Source: Paenibacillus sp. Root444D2 (GTDB lineage: Bacteria > Bacillota > Bacilli > Paenibacillales > NBRC-103111). From it: DNA of 64,000 nt. Below, one piece after another: positions 18,270 through 26,332 of this stretch. Where the stretch lies: assembly GCF_001426375.1 (NCBI RefSeq), contig NZ_LMEO01000050.1, positions 464,100 through 528,099 on the forward strand, in the 5' to 3' direction. A program made the translations under genes and the position numbers. The notes under the pieces were generated by a model. That model was not told the DNA's origin. It ran no database searches and was given only the letters and a program-made list of their open reading frames with translations. Numbering within the stretch: the first letter of the stretch is position 1; every line of letters starts with the position of its first letter.

Positions 18270-19415
18270 CTACCAGAATGTATCATGTACGCCGCGCAGC
18301 TTGCAGACTGCTTCAGCGAAGAAATAGTCGCCATAGATCATTGGGTTGTTAACATGTGCTTGTTTAGGACGGTTGGCAGTTCCCATCCGTAGAATCGCTT
18401 CCTCGTTCGGATCATCCCAGGCTGTGTATTTTTCATTTAATTTAAAAATCAGCTTCTCAGCAGCATTTCGATATAGCTCAGACTCGCACTTCGGCACCAA
18501 CAAACTCAACTCCAGCATGCCGCTGGCTGCGCAAGCTGTCGCGCTTGAGTCCATTGCCATTCCTTCTTCCCAAGGGGCTCGGAAATCCCATGGCGGTAAA
18601 CCATCTTTGGGAACATTGGCCAGGAAAAAATGCGCTGATCGCTTAGCTGCATCGATATAACGTTGATCTCCCGTGTAGCGTGCGCTTAGTGCCATGCCGT
18701 ATAACGCCCATGCGGTTCCGCGGGACCATGCCGAATCCGGCGAATAGCCTTGTCCCCCTAGCGCTTCTTGTCTCTCTCCAGTCTCAGGATCGAAGCACAC
18801 AATATGGTGAGAAGAGCCATCCGGACGAAGAAATTCACGTAACGTCGTATCCGCATGAAGAGCCGCCACGTGTTTAAAACGTGGATCGCCAGACTCCTCA
18901 CTAGCCCAATATAGCAGCGGCAGATTCATCATGCAGTCAATGATCGCCCAACCAACCCGCTCCGGCTGGTTCCAGGCGCGAATAAACTGGCCTTTCGCAT
19001 TGTAACGCCCAACCAGATGACTGGCTGCCGTCATGGCTCTCCGCTTCGAAATTTCACAACCAACCAGCTTATACTGCGCCACGGAAGATAAGCTCCACAT
19101 AAACCCTACGTCATGATGCAGTGGGTAATAGTCGGTAAGTACCGGGTCCATTAAGGCCTCGATCTGTGCAGCTGTATCTTTGAGTTCTTCAACCTTATTC
19201 TCACGATACACCAGCCACATCAAGCCCGGCCAGAACCCATTCGTCCACCAATCTGCTTCTTCACTTTCATATTTTCCATTATATGATATATATGGAAATC
19301 CAACGCCAACTGACTGGCTCATTCGTTCCACTTTGCCGATGATTTTATCCCAAATTTCGTCTACCCACGGTGCACGTGATGCATCCGTTCCAATGCTTGC
19401 ATTTACGTTAGACAT
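18270..19415 (-). CDS. GH88 unsaturated glucuronyl hydrolase
   Basis: A 381-residue cytoplasmic enzyme. It matches the GH88 (alpha/alpha)6 pattern: WWTNGFWPGLMWLVY near residue 56, Asp102 in HHDVGFMWSLS, Asp160 in IIDCMMNLPLLYWA, then SPDSAWSRGTAWALYG. The two aspartates correspond in context and spacing to the catalytic pair of the Bacillus GL1 enzyme (Asp88/Asp149). GH88 enzymes hydrate the 4,5-double bond left by polysaccharide lyases and free the unsaturated uronate from a disaccharide. This fits the heparinase-like lyase and beta-helix protein in the same window. AGGGGG lies in front of the ATG. Second gene of the operon that starts at 20338. Confidence 0.93.
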   Translation of the reverse strand: MSNVNASIGTDASRAPWVDEIWDKIIGKVERMSQSVGVGFPYISYNGKYESEEADWWTNGFWPGLMWLVYRENKVEELKDTAAQIEALMDPVLTDYYPLHHDVGFMWSLSSVAQYKLVGCEISKRRAMTAASHLVGRYNAKGQFIRAWNQPERVGWAIIDCMMNLPLLYWASEESGDPRFKHVAALHADTTLREFLRPDGSSHHIVCFDPETGERQEALGGQGYSPDSAWSRGTAWALYGMALSARYTGDQRYIDAAKRSAHFFLANVPKDGLPPWDFRAPWEEGMAMDSSATACAASGMLELSLLVPKCESELYRNAAEKLIFKLNEKYTAWDDPNEEAILRMGTANRPKQAHVNNPMIYGDYFFAEAVCKLRGVHDTFW

Positions 19416-19432
19416 TCTTCAACATCCCCCTA

Positions 19433-20338
19433 TTACCATGTCATTGGCTGACCTGGAAATAAAATAAGCAGCCGATCCAATTCATCCTGAGGTAAGCCAA
19501 CTCCATCACTATAGCTTGCATTAAGGGAAAGAGAGCGTAACGAAGTCGTTCCAGTTAATGTTACTGTAATGTCTGGACTAGAAAGGCTAAACCGCATAGC
19601 AGGCTCAATCAACCCTTTGGGCTCCGTCTTCCGTAAGAAGGCTATCTCTTGAATTCGACGCTCCGCTTCTTTCACTAGAGGCGAATCTTTCTTAATAAAT
19701 GGCGCTGGATTATCCGCAAGAAGCCCCATTCCGAGAACGCTTCCATTAATAACGGATACGCCATGCTCTCGGGCAGTCGGCAGAAGCTCATCCATGGCCG
19801 AATAATCGATAAGCATGTAACGACAGAATGTCTGTACCGAGTCGATATGTCCTGAACGAACAAAGGGCAGCAGCAGCGCTGGATTAAAAGCATTTACTCC
19901 TATGGCTCGAACCTTCCCCTGCTCCTTCAGCTTCAGAAAGGCGGGAATGGTTTCGTTCATTCCTATTTCCGTGTTCAACTCCGAAAGTTCGTGCATTTGA
20001 ATGAGATCCAGATAATCCGTCCCTAGGCGCTTAAGACTCTCCTCCACAGAACGAATCGTATTGTCGTACGAATAGGACTCCCCCCGCATAACAGCTTTGC
20101 TCGCAAGAAATACTTTCTCCCTCTTGCCTTGCAGCGCTTTCCCAATACGGCGTTCGCTTTCTCCTCTTCCATATAACGGTGCTGTATCGATAAAATTGAT
20201 CCCTAGATCCAAGGCCCGATCGATCACCTCTGTTACTTGCTCATCTGTGACTGGACCGTAATCTCCGCCAAGCGGAGCACCCCCGAGACCTAGCTTTGAT
20301 ACCCGAGCTCCCGTTTTGCCAAATTTGGTGTATTCCAC
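19433..20338 (-). CDS. Aldo/keto reductase, sugar dehydrogenase-like
   Basis: About 301 residues, NAD(P)-dependent. MEYTKFGKTGARVSKLGLGG is the standard aldo/keto reductase opening; NFIDTAPLYGRGESERRIG holds the catalytic Asp and Tyr, LASKAV the Lys, and LIQMHE the His. Length and motifs resemble the L-galactose/L-fucose (D-threo-aldose) dehydrogenase branch. The first start in frame is a GTG at 20347, but AAGGA abuts it; the GTG at 20338 has better spacing and gives the family's usual N-terminus. First gene of the five-gene operon, 46 bases past the -10 of the promoter at 20385-20449. With the lactonase it may oxidise a released sugar to its acid; the substrate is inferred only. Confidence 0.85.
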   Translation of the reverse strand: MEYTKFGKTGARVSKLGLGGAPLGGDYGPVTDEQVTEVIDRALDLGINFIDTAPLYGRGESERRIGKALQGKREKVFLASKAVMRGESYSYDNTIRSVEESLKRLGTDYLDLIQMHELSELNTEIGMNETIPAFLKLKEQGKVRAIGVNAFNPALLLPFVRSGHIDSVQTFCRYMLIDYSAMDELLPTAREHGVSVINGSVLGMGLLADNPAPFIKKDSPLVKEAERRIQEIAFLRKTEPKGLIEPAMRFSLSSPDITVTLTGTTSLRSLSLNASYSDGVGLPQDELDRLLILFPGQPMTW

Positions 20339-20384
20339 TATGTTCACATCCTTATTGTCTTAGTTAACAGATACCGATATTCCT

Positions 20385-20449
20385 ATTATAATGCACAAAG
20401 TCATTATTTAGTTTTGCTGTATGACACCGAAATGTTGTTATTTTGCACA
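20385..20449 (-). promoter_or_regulatory. Shared activator-type promoter, copy B
   Basis: On the minus strand: TGTGCAAAATAACAACATTT, then CATACAGCAAAACT, then a -10 TATAAT at 20390-20385, about 40 bases before the aldo/keto reductase start. Ungapped 65-base match to the promoter at 2505-2441. The -35 position (AACTAA) is poor, indicating activator dependence. Confidence 0.65.
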
Positions 20450-20485
20450 ACCCATTGATGTTACATGGATTACGCATAGTAAAAA

Positions 20486-20537
20486 AACCTCTTTATTCAC
20501 AAAAAGAGACATCGTCTCCTATTGTAATGAAGAGGTT
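20486..20537 (-). terminator. Terminator left from a decayed AraC gene
   Basis: On the minus strand AACCTCTTCATT pairs with AATAAAGAGGTT around an inner GAGAC/GTCTC hairpin, followed by TTTTTTT. It begins 7 bases beyond the stop of the AraC remnant and ends 37 bases before promoter B. Confidence 0.65.
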
Positions 20538-20543
20538 AACTAA

Positions 20544-20669
20544 TCAATGCAATTCGTTTCTTAACTTGCTTGGATTTACTCCGAAACGCGAATGAAATAA
20601 TTTTGCGAAATGGTTGTAATTCTGAAAACCAACGTCTAATGAAACCTCTGAAGAAGATAATAGCAGCAT
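20544..20669 (-). pseudogene. Truncated AraC/XylS regulator, C-terminal fragment only
   Basis: Read on the minus strand, 41 codons end in TGA at 20544 and give VSLDVGFQNYNHFAKLF followed by HSRFGVNPSKLRNELH. This is the second helix-turn-helix of an AraC-family DNA-binding domain (usual pattern: VGFxxxxxFxxxFKxxxGxxPxxxR). No ribosome binding site or upstream domain remains; just 5' of it the frame appears shifted (RLLFSCRNAA can be read in another frame). The fragment still has its terminator and sits directly upstream of promoter B, so it was probably the old local regulator of the GH88 operon. Confidence 0.75.
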
Positions 20670-20860
20670 TTCTACAACTAAATAGTAGACGATTTATTTT
20701 ATTTAAACAATCAGCACCAAAAATAATCTTCGTAATAGCAGGATTACATGATAAATTAGCAAGATTATTACTTCATTCTACTTAAAATTCAACTTACACT
20801 ATAGATTGTGAGATGGATGTCACTTACCATCCTATGACTTCGAGATAAGGGGTGAGAAAC

Positions 20861-21712
20861 ATGAACAATCAATTAGAAGTTCAAATGTCGTGGTGGGCGA
20901 TGGATAATCTGGATATTTTTGAAGGAAATATATTGTCCGACGAAGAGAAAATAGCCTTAATCGCTAGCAATGGTTATGACGGCATTAATGGATTCCTTCC
21001 TTCACCCGAGAAAGCTGATTATTGGAAGCATCTTTTAGACAAGTATCACCTTTCGTTTAGTGTAAACGCTTACCCGAAATCGGTTGAAGATTTAGCTGAT
21101 TTCCTATTAAGAGCAAAAGCCTTTGATGGTATTGGATTTATTAATGCACAAGTCATGCAACCATTCATGACAGGTCAATCTGCCATTCAGCTCTTGAAGG
21201 GGATTGAGCAACTGTCTAAAGATGCGGGAATTCCTGTTTTCATTGAAACACATAGGGGTACTATTACCCAAGATTTGATACGTACCGTTGAATACGTTAG
21301 AGAACTAAAGTCTCTACCTTTAACAATCGACTTTTCCCATTACATCGTCGCTGGGGAACTGCATACTGTTTCTCAAGAAGCGGACGAGTTACTTCTTTCA
21401 TTACTTTCGAACACTTCTAGCATACATACACGAATATCGAACGGAGAGCAAATACAAATTGACCCTGGTGAGGAACAAAATCATCCCATGTTCTCCCATT
21501 TTATGAAATGGTGGCAATTGGGAATGAAAAATTGGCTGCTTCAGGCTAGTACAAATGATGTATTCCCGGTCGTAATTGAACTAGGTCCTCCCCCTTATGC
21601 AATGACAACGAATGAAGCAAGCGGGAGAAACAAAGAGATTAGTGACCGATGGCAGCAGTCTCTGTACTTGCAGCGTGTAGTAAGAGATCTATGGAACACG
21701 ATCACACCCTGA
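20861..21712 (+). CDS. Sugar phosphate isomerase/epimerase-like TIM barrel protein
   Basis: A 283-residue soluble protein. The pattern GYDGINGFLPSPEKADYWKHLLDKYHL, then VFIETHRGTITQD, LTIDFSHYIVAGE and the metal-ligand-like glutamates and histidines, fits the xylose-isomerase-like (AP endonuclease 2) TIM barrel superfamily, many of which act on sugars or inositols. The frame opens at a GTG (20852) but AAGGGGTG stands 7-8 bases before the ATG at 20861. It is followed after 36 bases by the FdhA-like dehydrogenase gene, so the two form an operon. Its substrate is unknown; it may epimerise or isomerise a keto-sugar produced by the dehydrogenases of this region. Confidence 0.8.
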   Translation: MNNQLEVQMSWWAMDNLDIFEGNILSDEEKIALIASNGYDGINGFLPSPEKADYWKHLLDKYHLSFSVNAYPKSVEDLADFLLRAKAFDGIGFINAQVMQPFMTGQSAIQLLKGIEQLSKDAGIPVFIETHRGTITQDLIRTVEYVRELKSLPLTIDFSHYIVAGELHTVSQEADELLLSLLSNTSSIHTRISNGEQIQIDPGEEQNHPMFSHFMKWWQLGMKNWLLQASTNDVFPVVIELGPPPYAMTTNEASGRNKEISDRWQQSLYLQRVVRDLWNTITP

Positions 21713-21748
21713 TTTTGAAGAAAAATCGATAATAGGAGGTTAATGAAA

Positions 21749-22963
21749 ATGTCAGGAAACAGAGCTGTTGTCTACAGTAAGCCAGGTAGTGTAGAGGTTA
21801 GAAATACGGAATATCCAGATTTGGTTCTTAAGGACGGCCCAGGCGTTAATCCATTGAATGTGGGTCGCAAATGTGAGCATGGCGTTATTCTTAAAGTCGT
21901 GACAACTAATATTTGCGGTAGTGACCAACACATGGTTAGAGGTAGAACGACTGCACCATCAGGCCTCATTTTAGGTCATGAAATTACTGGTGAGGTTATT
22001 GAGGTTGGACGCGATGTGGAATTTATTAAAAAAGGGGATCTCGTCTCCGTTCCTTTCAATATTGCCTGCGGTCGTTGCCGGAGCTGTAAAGAACGGAATA
22101 CAAACGTATGTCTAAATGTCAATCCGGATCGTCCAGGTTCCGCATATGGTTATGTCGATATGGGCGGTTGGGTTGGAGGACAATCGGAATATGTGATGGT
22201 GCCATATGCAGATTTCCAATTATTAAAGTTTCCGAATAAAGAGCAAGCGATGGAGAAAATCCTTGATCTAACCATGCTTTCTGATATTTTCCCAACGGGT
22301 TATCATGGTGCTGTTAGTGCAGGTGTGCGTCCTGGATCAACCGTATATGTTGCCGGCGCGGGTCCAGTAGGTCTTGCAGCGGCTCACTCTGCTCAGTTAC
22401 TGGGAGCGGCCGTTGTTATTGTCGGTGATTTAAATGCGGAACGACTTGCTCAGGCGAAAAGTTTTGGTTGTGAAACAGTTAATCTACGTGAAAATGGAGA
22501 CTTAGCTGGGCAAATCGATCAAATATTGGGCTCACCTGAAGTGGATTCAGCTATTGATTGTGTAGGTTTTGAAGCTCATGGACATGGGAAATCTCATGGT
22601 GAAGCGCCAGCTACCGTGCTGAATTCAATTATGGAAGTAACACGCGCAGGGGGAAGCTTGGGAATTCCAGGGCTTTATGTGACTGGCGATCCAGGTGCTA
22701 TTGACGAAGATTCAAAAATAGGTACACTAAAAATTCGTTTCGGACTGGGTTGGGCTAAATCCCATACCTTCGTTACTGGTCAGACACCTGTCATGAAATA
22801 CCATAGAGATTTGATGATGGCTATTCTTAGCGGCAAAGCGCAAATTGCTAAAGCTGTAAATGCAACACTTATTTCATTGAATGATGCTCCCAAAGCCTAT
22901 CAAGATTTTGATCGAGGCGTTTCGCGGAAATTTGTTATTGATCCACATGGCCTTGTTAAATAA
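21749..22963 (+). CDS. fdhA: Zinc-dependent dehydrogenase, glutathione-independent formaldehyde dehydrogenase type
   Basis: A 404-residue member of the medium-chain dehydrogenase family. MSGNRAVVYSKPGSVEVRN at the N-terminus matches the Pseudomonas putida FdhA opening closely. Catalytic zinc ligands lie in NICGSDQHMVRGR and GHEITGEV; the structural zinc cluster is CGRCRSCKERNTNVC; NAD binding is VYVAGAGPVGLAAA. FdhA converts formaldehyde to formate with bound NAD and also dismutates aldehydes, and relatives accept other alcohols, so the symbol marks family membership and the true substrate may be a sugar-derived aldehyde. The start at 21749 is 9 bases from AGGAGG and fits family starts better than the ATG at 21743. 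A terminator follows at 22972. Confidence 0.82.
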   Translation: MSGNRAVVYSKPGSVEVRNTEYPDLVLKDGPGVNPLNVGRKCEHGVILKVVTTNICGSDQHMVRGRTTAPSGLILGHEITGEVIEVGRDVEFIKKGDLVSVPFNIACGRCRSCKERNTNVCLNVNPDRPGSAYGYVDMGGWVGGQSEYVMVPYADFQLLKFPNKEQAMEKILDLTMLSDIFPTGYHGAVSAGVRPGSTVYVAGAGPVGLAAAHSAQLLGAAVVIVGDLNAERLAQAKSFGCETVNLRENGDLAGQIDQILGSPEVDSAIDCVGFEAHGHGKSHGEAPATVLNSIMEVTRAGGSLGIPGLYVTGDPGAIDEDSKIGTLKIRFGLGWAKSHTFVTGQTPVMKYHRDLMMAILSGKAQIAKAVNATLISLNDAPKAYQDFDRGVSRKFVIDPHGLVK

Positions 22964-22971
22964 TTAATCCC

Positions 22972-23030
22972 AATGAACAAAGTGGGCAGGTATAATGGAA
23001 ACTACCTTGCTGCACTTTGTTCATTTTTTT
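22972..23030 (+). terminator. Rho-independent terminator after fdhA
   Basis: AATGAACAAAGTG pairs with CACTTTGTTCATT, with an inner AGGTA/TACCT pairing, and is followed by seven T residues. Confidence 0.85.
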
Positions 23031-23255
23031 ACTGTCTTCCACAATGAGTTTCAGCCTCTTCTGGTCTTATACATTTGCTATATGTTGGCTCATTTACATA
23101 CCGTTCCACCGATACTGGTTCACCGTACGGAATCCAAATGGCACCAGCGTCCACACTATACTCCGTATCTGGCTCCATCTTACAAACTAGTCCAAAATAC
23201 GAAAACGCTTTCCGTTTGAATGTTATGTGTGTATGCTTGCTGTACACTCATCCAT
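23029..23255 (-). pseudogene. Small cysteine-containing protein gene with a frame break near its start
   Basis: A near-perfect AAAGGAGGTGATAATA sits 8 bases before an ATG at 23255, right after the oxidoreductase stop, but that frame reads MDECTASIHT and ends. One base out of register, from a GTG at 23247, 72 codons stay open (MYSKHTHITFKRKAFSYFG ... CGRQ), with an in-frame TGA directly before the GTG. One extra G (GAG-GTG for GAGTG) would join them as MDEVYSKHTH. So this is either a real one-base deletion, a sequencing error, or a poorly started small gene. The predicted product has four Cys and acidic, proline-bearing stretches (FSYFGLVCKMEPDTEYSV); I do not recognise the family. Confidence 0.5.
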
Positions 23256-23279
23256 TATTATCACCTCCTTTATCTTTGC

Positions 23280-24581
23280 TTATCGAAAATCCTGCTTTTT
23301 CAATTCACTAATATAATCTTTCATCCGTATTACTTTGCTCTCCAAACGCGACTTCTCCGCGGCGAATGCAATAAGATGGCTTTTAACGGAAACATCTGCA
23401 CCGGTAAGTCCTTTTTCTTTACCCTCACTTTGAACTAGGCGTACGAAGTCTCGCATAATACCCGTATCTCCACCCCCATGCCCTTCCATGTCCACGTCAA
23501 GATTAATGACTTCTGTCTCCCGAGTTACGAAGCTAGTCACTTCAATGATGTTCTTCTCCATATCGCCTCTGATTTGGCCGTGTGTGCCCATCAGCTTCAC
23601 CGATCTGCCACCTTCATAGGTAAAGGCACTCATCGTAAATGCGACTGTCACTTCATTAGCGAATTCCAAATTGACTACTTGGTGATCTACAACATTGTTA
23701 TCGCAATGATAGACACATCTTCCATACGGGCCTTCCTTCAATTCACGAAGTACACCCTCGTCGCTCGTGTTATTACTGACAACCGTACGCAATACTTCTC
23801 CCACCCAATCATCTCGTTCAATATACATTTTGGGCGCATAATACGGGCATTCATCTTTCACGGGACAGCCGTCCAAGCAATACTTAGGCGCCCCCTCTGG
23901 CGCATTTTCTTTACGGAAATAGGTCAATGAGCCGAATGAAGAAACTTTCGTACAGTCCGAGTCGACAATCCATTGTAGAATATCCATGTCATGACAACTT
24001 TTTGCTAGAATCATCGGGCTCGAAACTTCCGAATCCCTCCAGTTGCCTCGTACAAAGCTGTGGGCTTGGTGACGATGCTCCACATTTTCCGTATGTTGAA
24101 TCGAAATGAGTTTACCTATTTTTCCATCTGTAATCATTTTTTTAATCCTTGCAAAAAAATCCGTATAGCGAAGCACATGACAAATTGAAAATACACGTTG
24201 ATATTTCTCAGCGTATTCACCCATGATGATGCATTCCAATGGATCCGGTGACATCGGTTTCTCTAAGAGAACATGATATCCTTTCTCCAATGCCTTCTTC
24301 GCAGGCTCGAAATGCATGTTATCCTGGGTGCAAATCAGAATGGCATCAGCCAGCTTTGGGCCTTCAAGGAGTTCTTCCCAGTTTGAAAAACAGTTGGCGT
24401 CTTGAATACAATGTGCTTTTTGAAAAAGCTCCCTTCGTTCAGGATCAGCTTCTGCAAAAGCAACGAATTGAAGTTCTTCCGGATTTTTTAATGCATAAGG
24501 AGCATACGCACCTGCCCCTCTTTGCCCAGCTCCAATTAATGCAGCAGTAACTTTCTTAATTTGATTTTTCTCCTTTTGCAT
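23280..24581 (-). CDS. Gfo/Idh/MocA-family NAD(P)-dependent oxidoreductase
   Basis: About 433 residues. VTAALIGAGQRGAGAYAPYAL is the N-terminal Rossmann nucleotide site; HVLLEKPMSPDP carries the conserved EKP lysine; SCHDMDILQWIVDSD contains the active-site H-x-x-D. An unusual insertion, LDGCPVKDECPYYAPK, places two Cys close together. Family members oxidise or reduce sugars and inositols. The frame opens at 24641; the ATG at 24581 lacks a good ribosome site, while AAAGGAG lies inside at 24575-24569, 9 bases before an ATT codon, so the true start is uncertain by 7 codons. A perfect cre match ends 2 bases upstream of 24581. Downstream of, and in line with, the second ABC operon. Confidence 0.85.
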   Translation of the reverse strand: MQKEKNQIKKVTAALIGAGQRGAGAYAPYALKNPEELQFVAFAEADPERRELFQKAHCIQDANCFSNWEELLEGPKLADAILICTQDNMHFEPAKKALEKGYHVLLEKPMSPDPLECIIMGEYAEKYQRVFSICHVLRYTDFFARIKKMITDGKIGKLISIQHTENVEHRHQAHSFVRGNWRDSEVSSPMILAKSCHDMDILQWIVDSDCTKVSSFGSLTYFRKENAPEGAPKYCLDGCPVKDECPYYAPKMYIERDDWVGEVLRTVVSNNTSDEGVLRELKEGPYGRCVYHCDNNVVDHQVVNLEFANEVTVAFTMSAFTYEGGRSVKLMGTHGQIRGDMEKNIIEVTSFVTRETEVINLDVDMEGHGGGDTGIMRDFVRLVQSEGKEKGLTGADVSVKSHLIAFAAEKSRLESKVIRMKDYISELKKQDFR

Positions 24582-24583
24582 AA

Positions 24584-24597
24584 TGTAAGCGTTACCA
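24584..24597. promoter_or_regulatory. cre site at oxidoreductase start
   Basis: TGTAAGCGTTACCA on the plus strand meets TGWNANCGNTNNCA at all fixed positions. It ends the leader directly before the start codon at 24581, a position where CcpA would block elongation or initiation. Confidence 0.6.
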
Positions 24598-24647
24598 AAT
24601 TGATTTTTGAATCTCTTATTCCATATCATGCAGCTTCTCATTAGGTT

Positions 24648-24682
24648 GCAGGCTTCCTACGCCAAATAAGAAGGAAGCCTGC
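24648..24682 (-). terminator. Hairpin after second binding-protein gene
   Basis: GCAGGCTTCCT and AGGAAGCCTGC pair perfectly around 13 bases, 12 bases past the binding-protein stop. There is no T-tract, so it may be a partial terminator or an mRNA-stabilising 3' end rather than a full stop. Confidence 0.55.
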
Positions 24683-24693
24683 ACTGGTGTAAA

Positions 24694-26271
24694 TTATTTG
24701 TTTGTAGCTTTCCAAGCATCGAGTTGTTTTTGCTTTTCAGCGATAATCTTGTCTGAGCCAGCCTGTTTTAATTTATCAAGGAATTGCGGTAAGTACTTGT
24801 CAGGATCGATGGAACCAGAAGCTAAAGAATAATAAAGCTCAGCAATGACTGCATCGGTGTTCGCCTTCTCTGCCTTCACAGGTGTAAAGTCAAATACAAA
24901 TCCTAACGCATTGGAAGGTGTGGCGTTTTTATTAAGATCTATCCACATTTGGGTAAACTTAGTATCGTTTCCTTTAGGATCACCTTCTGATAAATAAGAG
25001 AGTGTCATGTTACCGAATTCCCAAGGAGCGAAGATTTGGTAGCCCCCGTCTTTGTTCGTTTCAATTCGGTTATCAGCAACTTTCTTATAATGTTTACCGT
25101 CAACGCCCCAAACAAGCGTGTTGTAGACTTCTTTATCGGTGTTAAGCAGATTGAGGAACATCATGGCTCTCTCTTTGTTTGGCGAATTTGCAGAGATAGC
25201 AGTAATCGTCGCTGAAGCTTTGTCGGTTGTAAGCAGCGGCTTCACGAACTGGAAGTCATAGGACTGTATAGCTGGATTGAAGTTGGACATTCTTCCTGAT
25301 GCTTCCATGCCAGCTTGCGCGAAAGCTACGGAGTCACTATCGATCTGACCCAATTCAAGCGCATATTTTCCAGCCTTCCGATCCGCTGAGGTTTCTTTTA
25401 ATGTTGCAGCGTCTTTCTTTAAATATCCTTTGGTATACCAGTCTCTCATCATCGTTACATAGGCTTTGAATTCTGGCGTCTCATATTGATTAACAACCTT
25501 GCCTCCATCTTTTAAATAAAGATTTCCGGGAGTCTTAGGATCTCCTAAAGTCTCCATGCCAAACATTGGAGGTGCAGTAAGGAATGGATCGATCTGTTGG
25601 CTATATTCCCAAGGTATAAGATTAGGCTCGTTCTTCTTGACTGTTTCTAGGAAAGGTGTTAGGTCCGATAACTTGGTGACCGATTTCCAGTCAATTTTAT
25701 ATTTATCCGCTACTGACTTCTGTATTAAATAACCATACCCTGCCGTTGACTGTTGGAAGACAGGTACGCCATAAATATGTCCTTTTACTTTTACAGCATT
25801 CCAAAACATATCAGGAATCCCGCTCTTCATGGCGGGGTATTTAACAATCAAATCTTCTAATGGGGCATAAGCTCCATTTGCTACATTTTGAAAATAATTA
25901 TTGAAATTACCTGCCGTCCAGACAAGATCGTATGGCTCGCCAGAAGCCATGGTGACTTTCATTTTCTCTTCGTAAGCACCCCAATCAATTAGCTTCAGGT
26001 GAACCTTGGCATTAATTTTCGGCTGGATAAGTTTATTTACGGCATCTTCTACGGTCTGCAAATCCTTCTGAGGTGAGTTAGGGAAGTAATAAGTAAGCTC
26101 AACTGGCGCTAATGGGGTTGCTGTTTGTTGAACCGCCGATTCCGTTGTTTTCGGTGCTGGAGTTGCAGATGTTGTTGTAGTATCCGTTTGTTTACCACAT
26201 CCAACGAGTGCGATCGTGAAACCAAGACTTAGTACACCAAGTGTCTTTGCCTTCTTCTTCGTTCTGTTCAT
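24694..26271 (-). CDS. Sugar ABC transporter substrate-binding lipoprotein
   Basis: A 525-residue lipoprotein: KKKAK charged start, hydrophobic stretch and lipobox IALVGCGKQT. The mature part is a long LplA-type family-1 binding protein; the block EVYNTLVWGVDGKHYKKVADNRIE closely parallels the one in the 7463-9061 protein (LYNLLVWGIEGKHYKKISENKIE), so the two are paralogues with similar overall architecture. It serves the permeases encoded directly upstream at 26333-28198. Two further hallmarks are ELTYYFPNSPQKD after the lipobox linker and LDKLKQAGSDKIIAEKQKQL at the C-terminus. The ligand is unknown. Confidence 0.9.
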   Translation of the reverse strand: MNRTKKKAKTLGVLSLGFTIALVGCGKQTDTTTTSATPAPKTTESAVQQTATPLAPVELTYYFPNSPQKDLQTVEDAVNKLIQPKINAKVHLKLIDWGAYEEKMKVTMASGEPYDLVWTAGNFNNYFQNVANGAYAPLEDLIVKYPAMKSGIPDMFWNAVKVKGHIYGVPVFQQSTAGYGYLIQKSVADKYKIDWKSVTKLSDLTPFLETVKKNEPNLIPWEYSQQIDPFLTAPPMFGMETLGDPKTPGNLYLKDGGKVVNQYETPEFKAYVTMMRDWYTKGYLKKDAATLKETSADRKAGKYALELGQIDSDSVAFAQAGMEASGRMSNFNPAIQSYDFQFVKPLLTTDKASATITAISANSPNKERAMMFLNLLNTDKEVYNTLVWGVDGKHYKKVADNRIETNKDGGYQIFAPWEFGNMTLSYLSEGDPKGNDTKFTQMWIDLNKNATPSNALGFVFDFTPVKAEKANTDAVIAELYYSLASGSIDPDKYLPQFLDKLKQAGSDKIIAEKQKQLDAWKATNK

Positions 26272-26332
26272 TGTCAGACCTCCATATTTGTTTATATATG
26301 CTAAATGGGCCCACGCCCAATAAAGCCACGCC

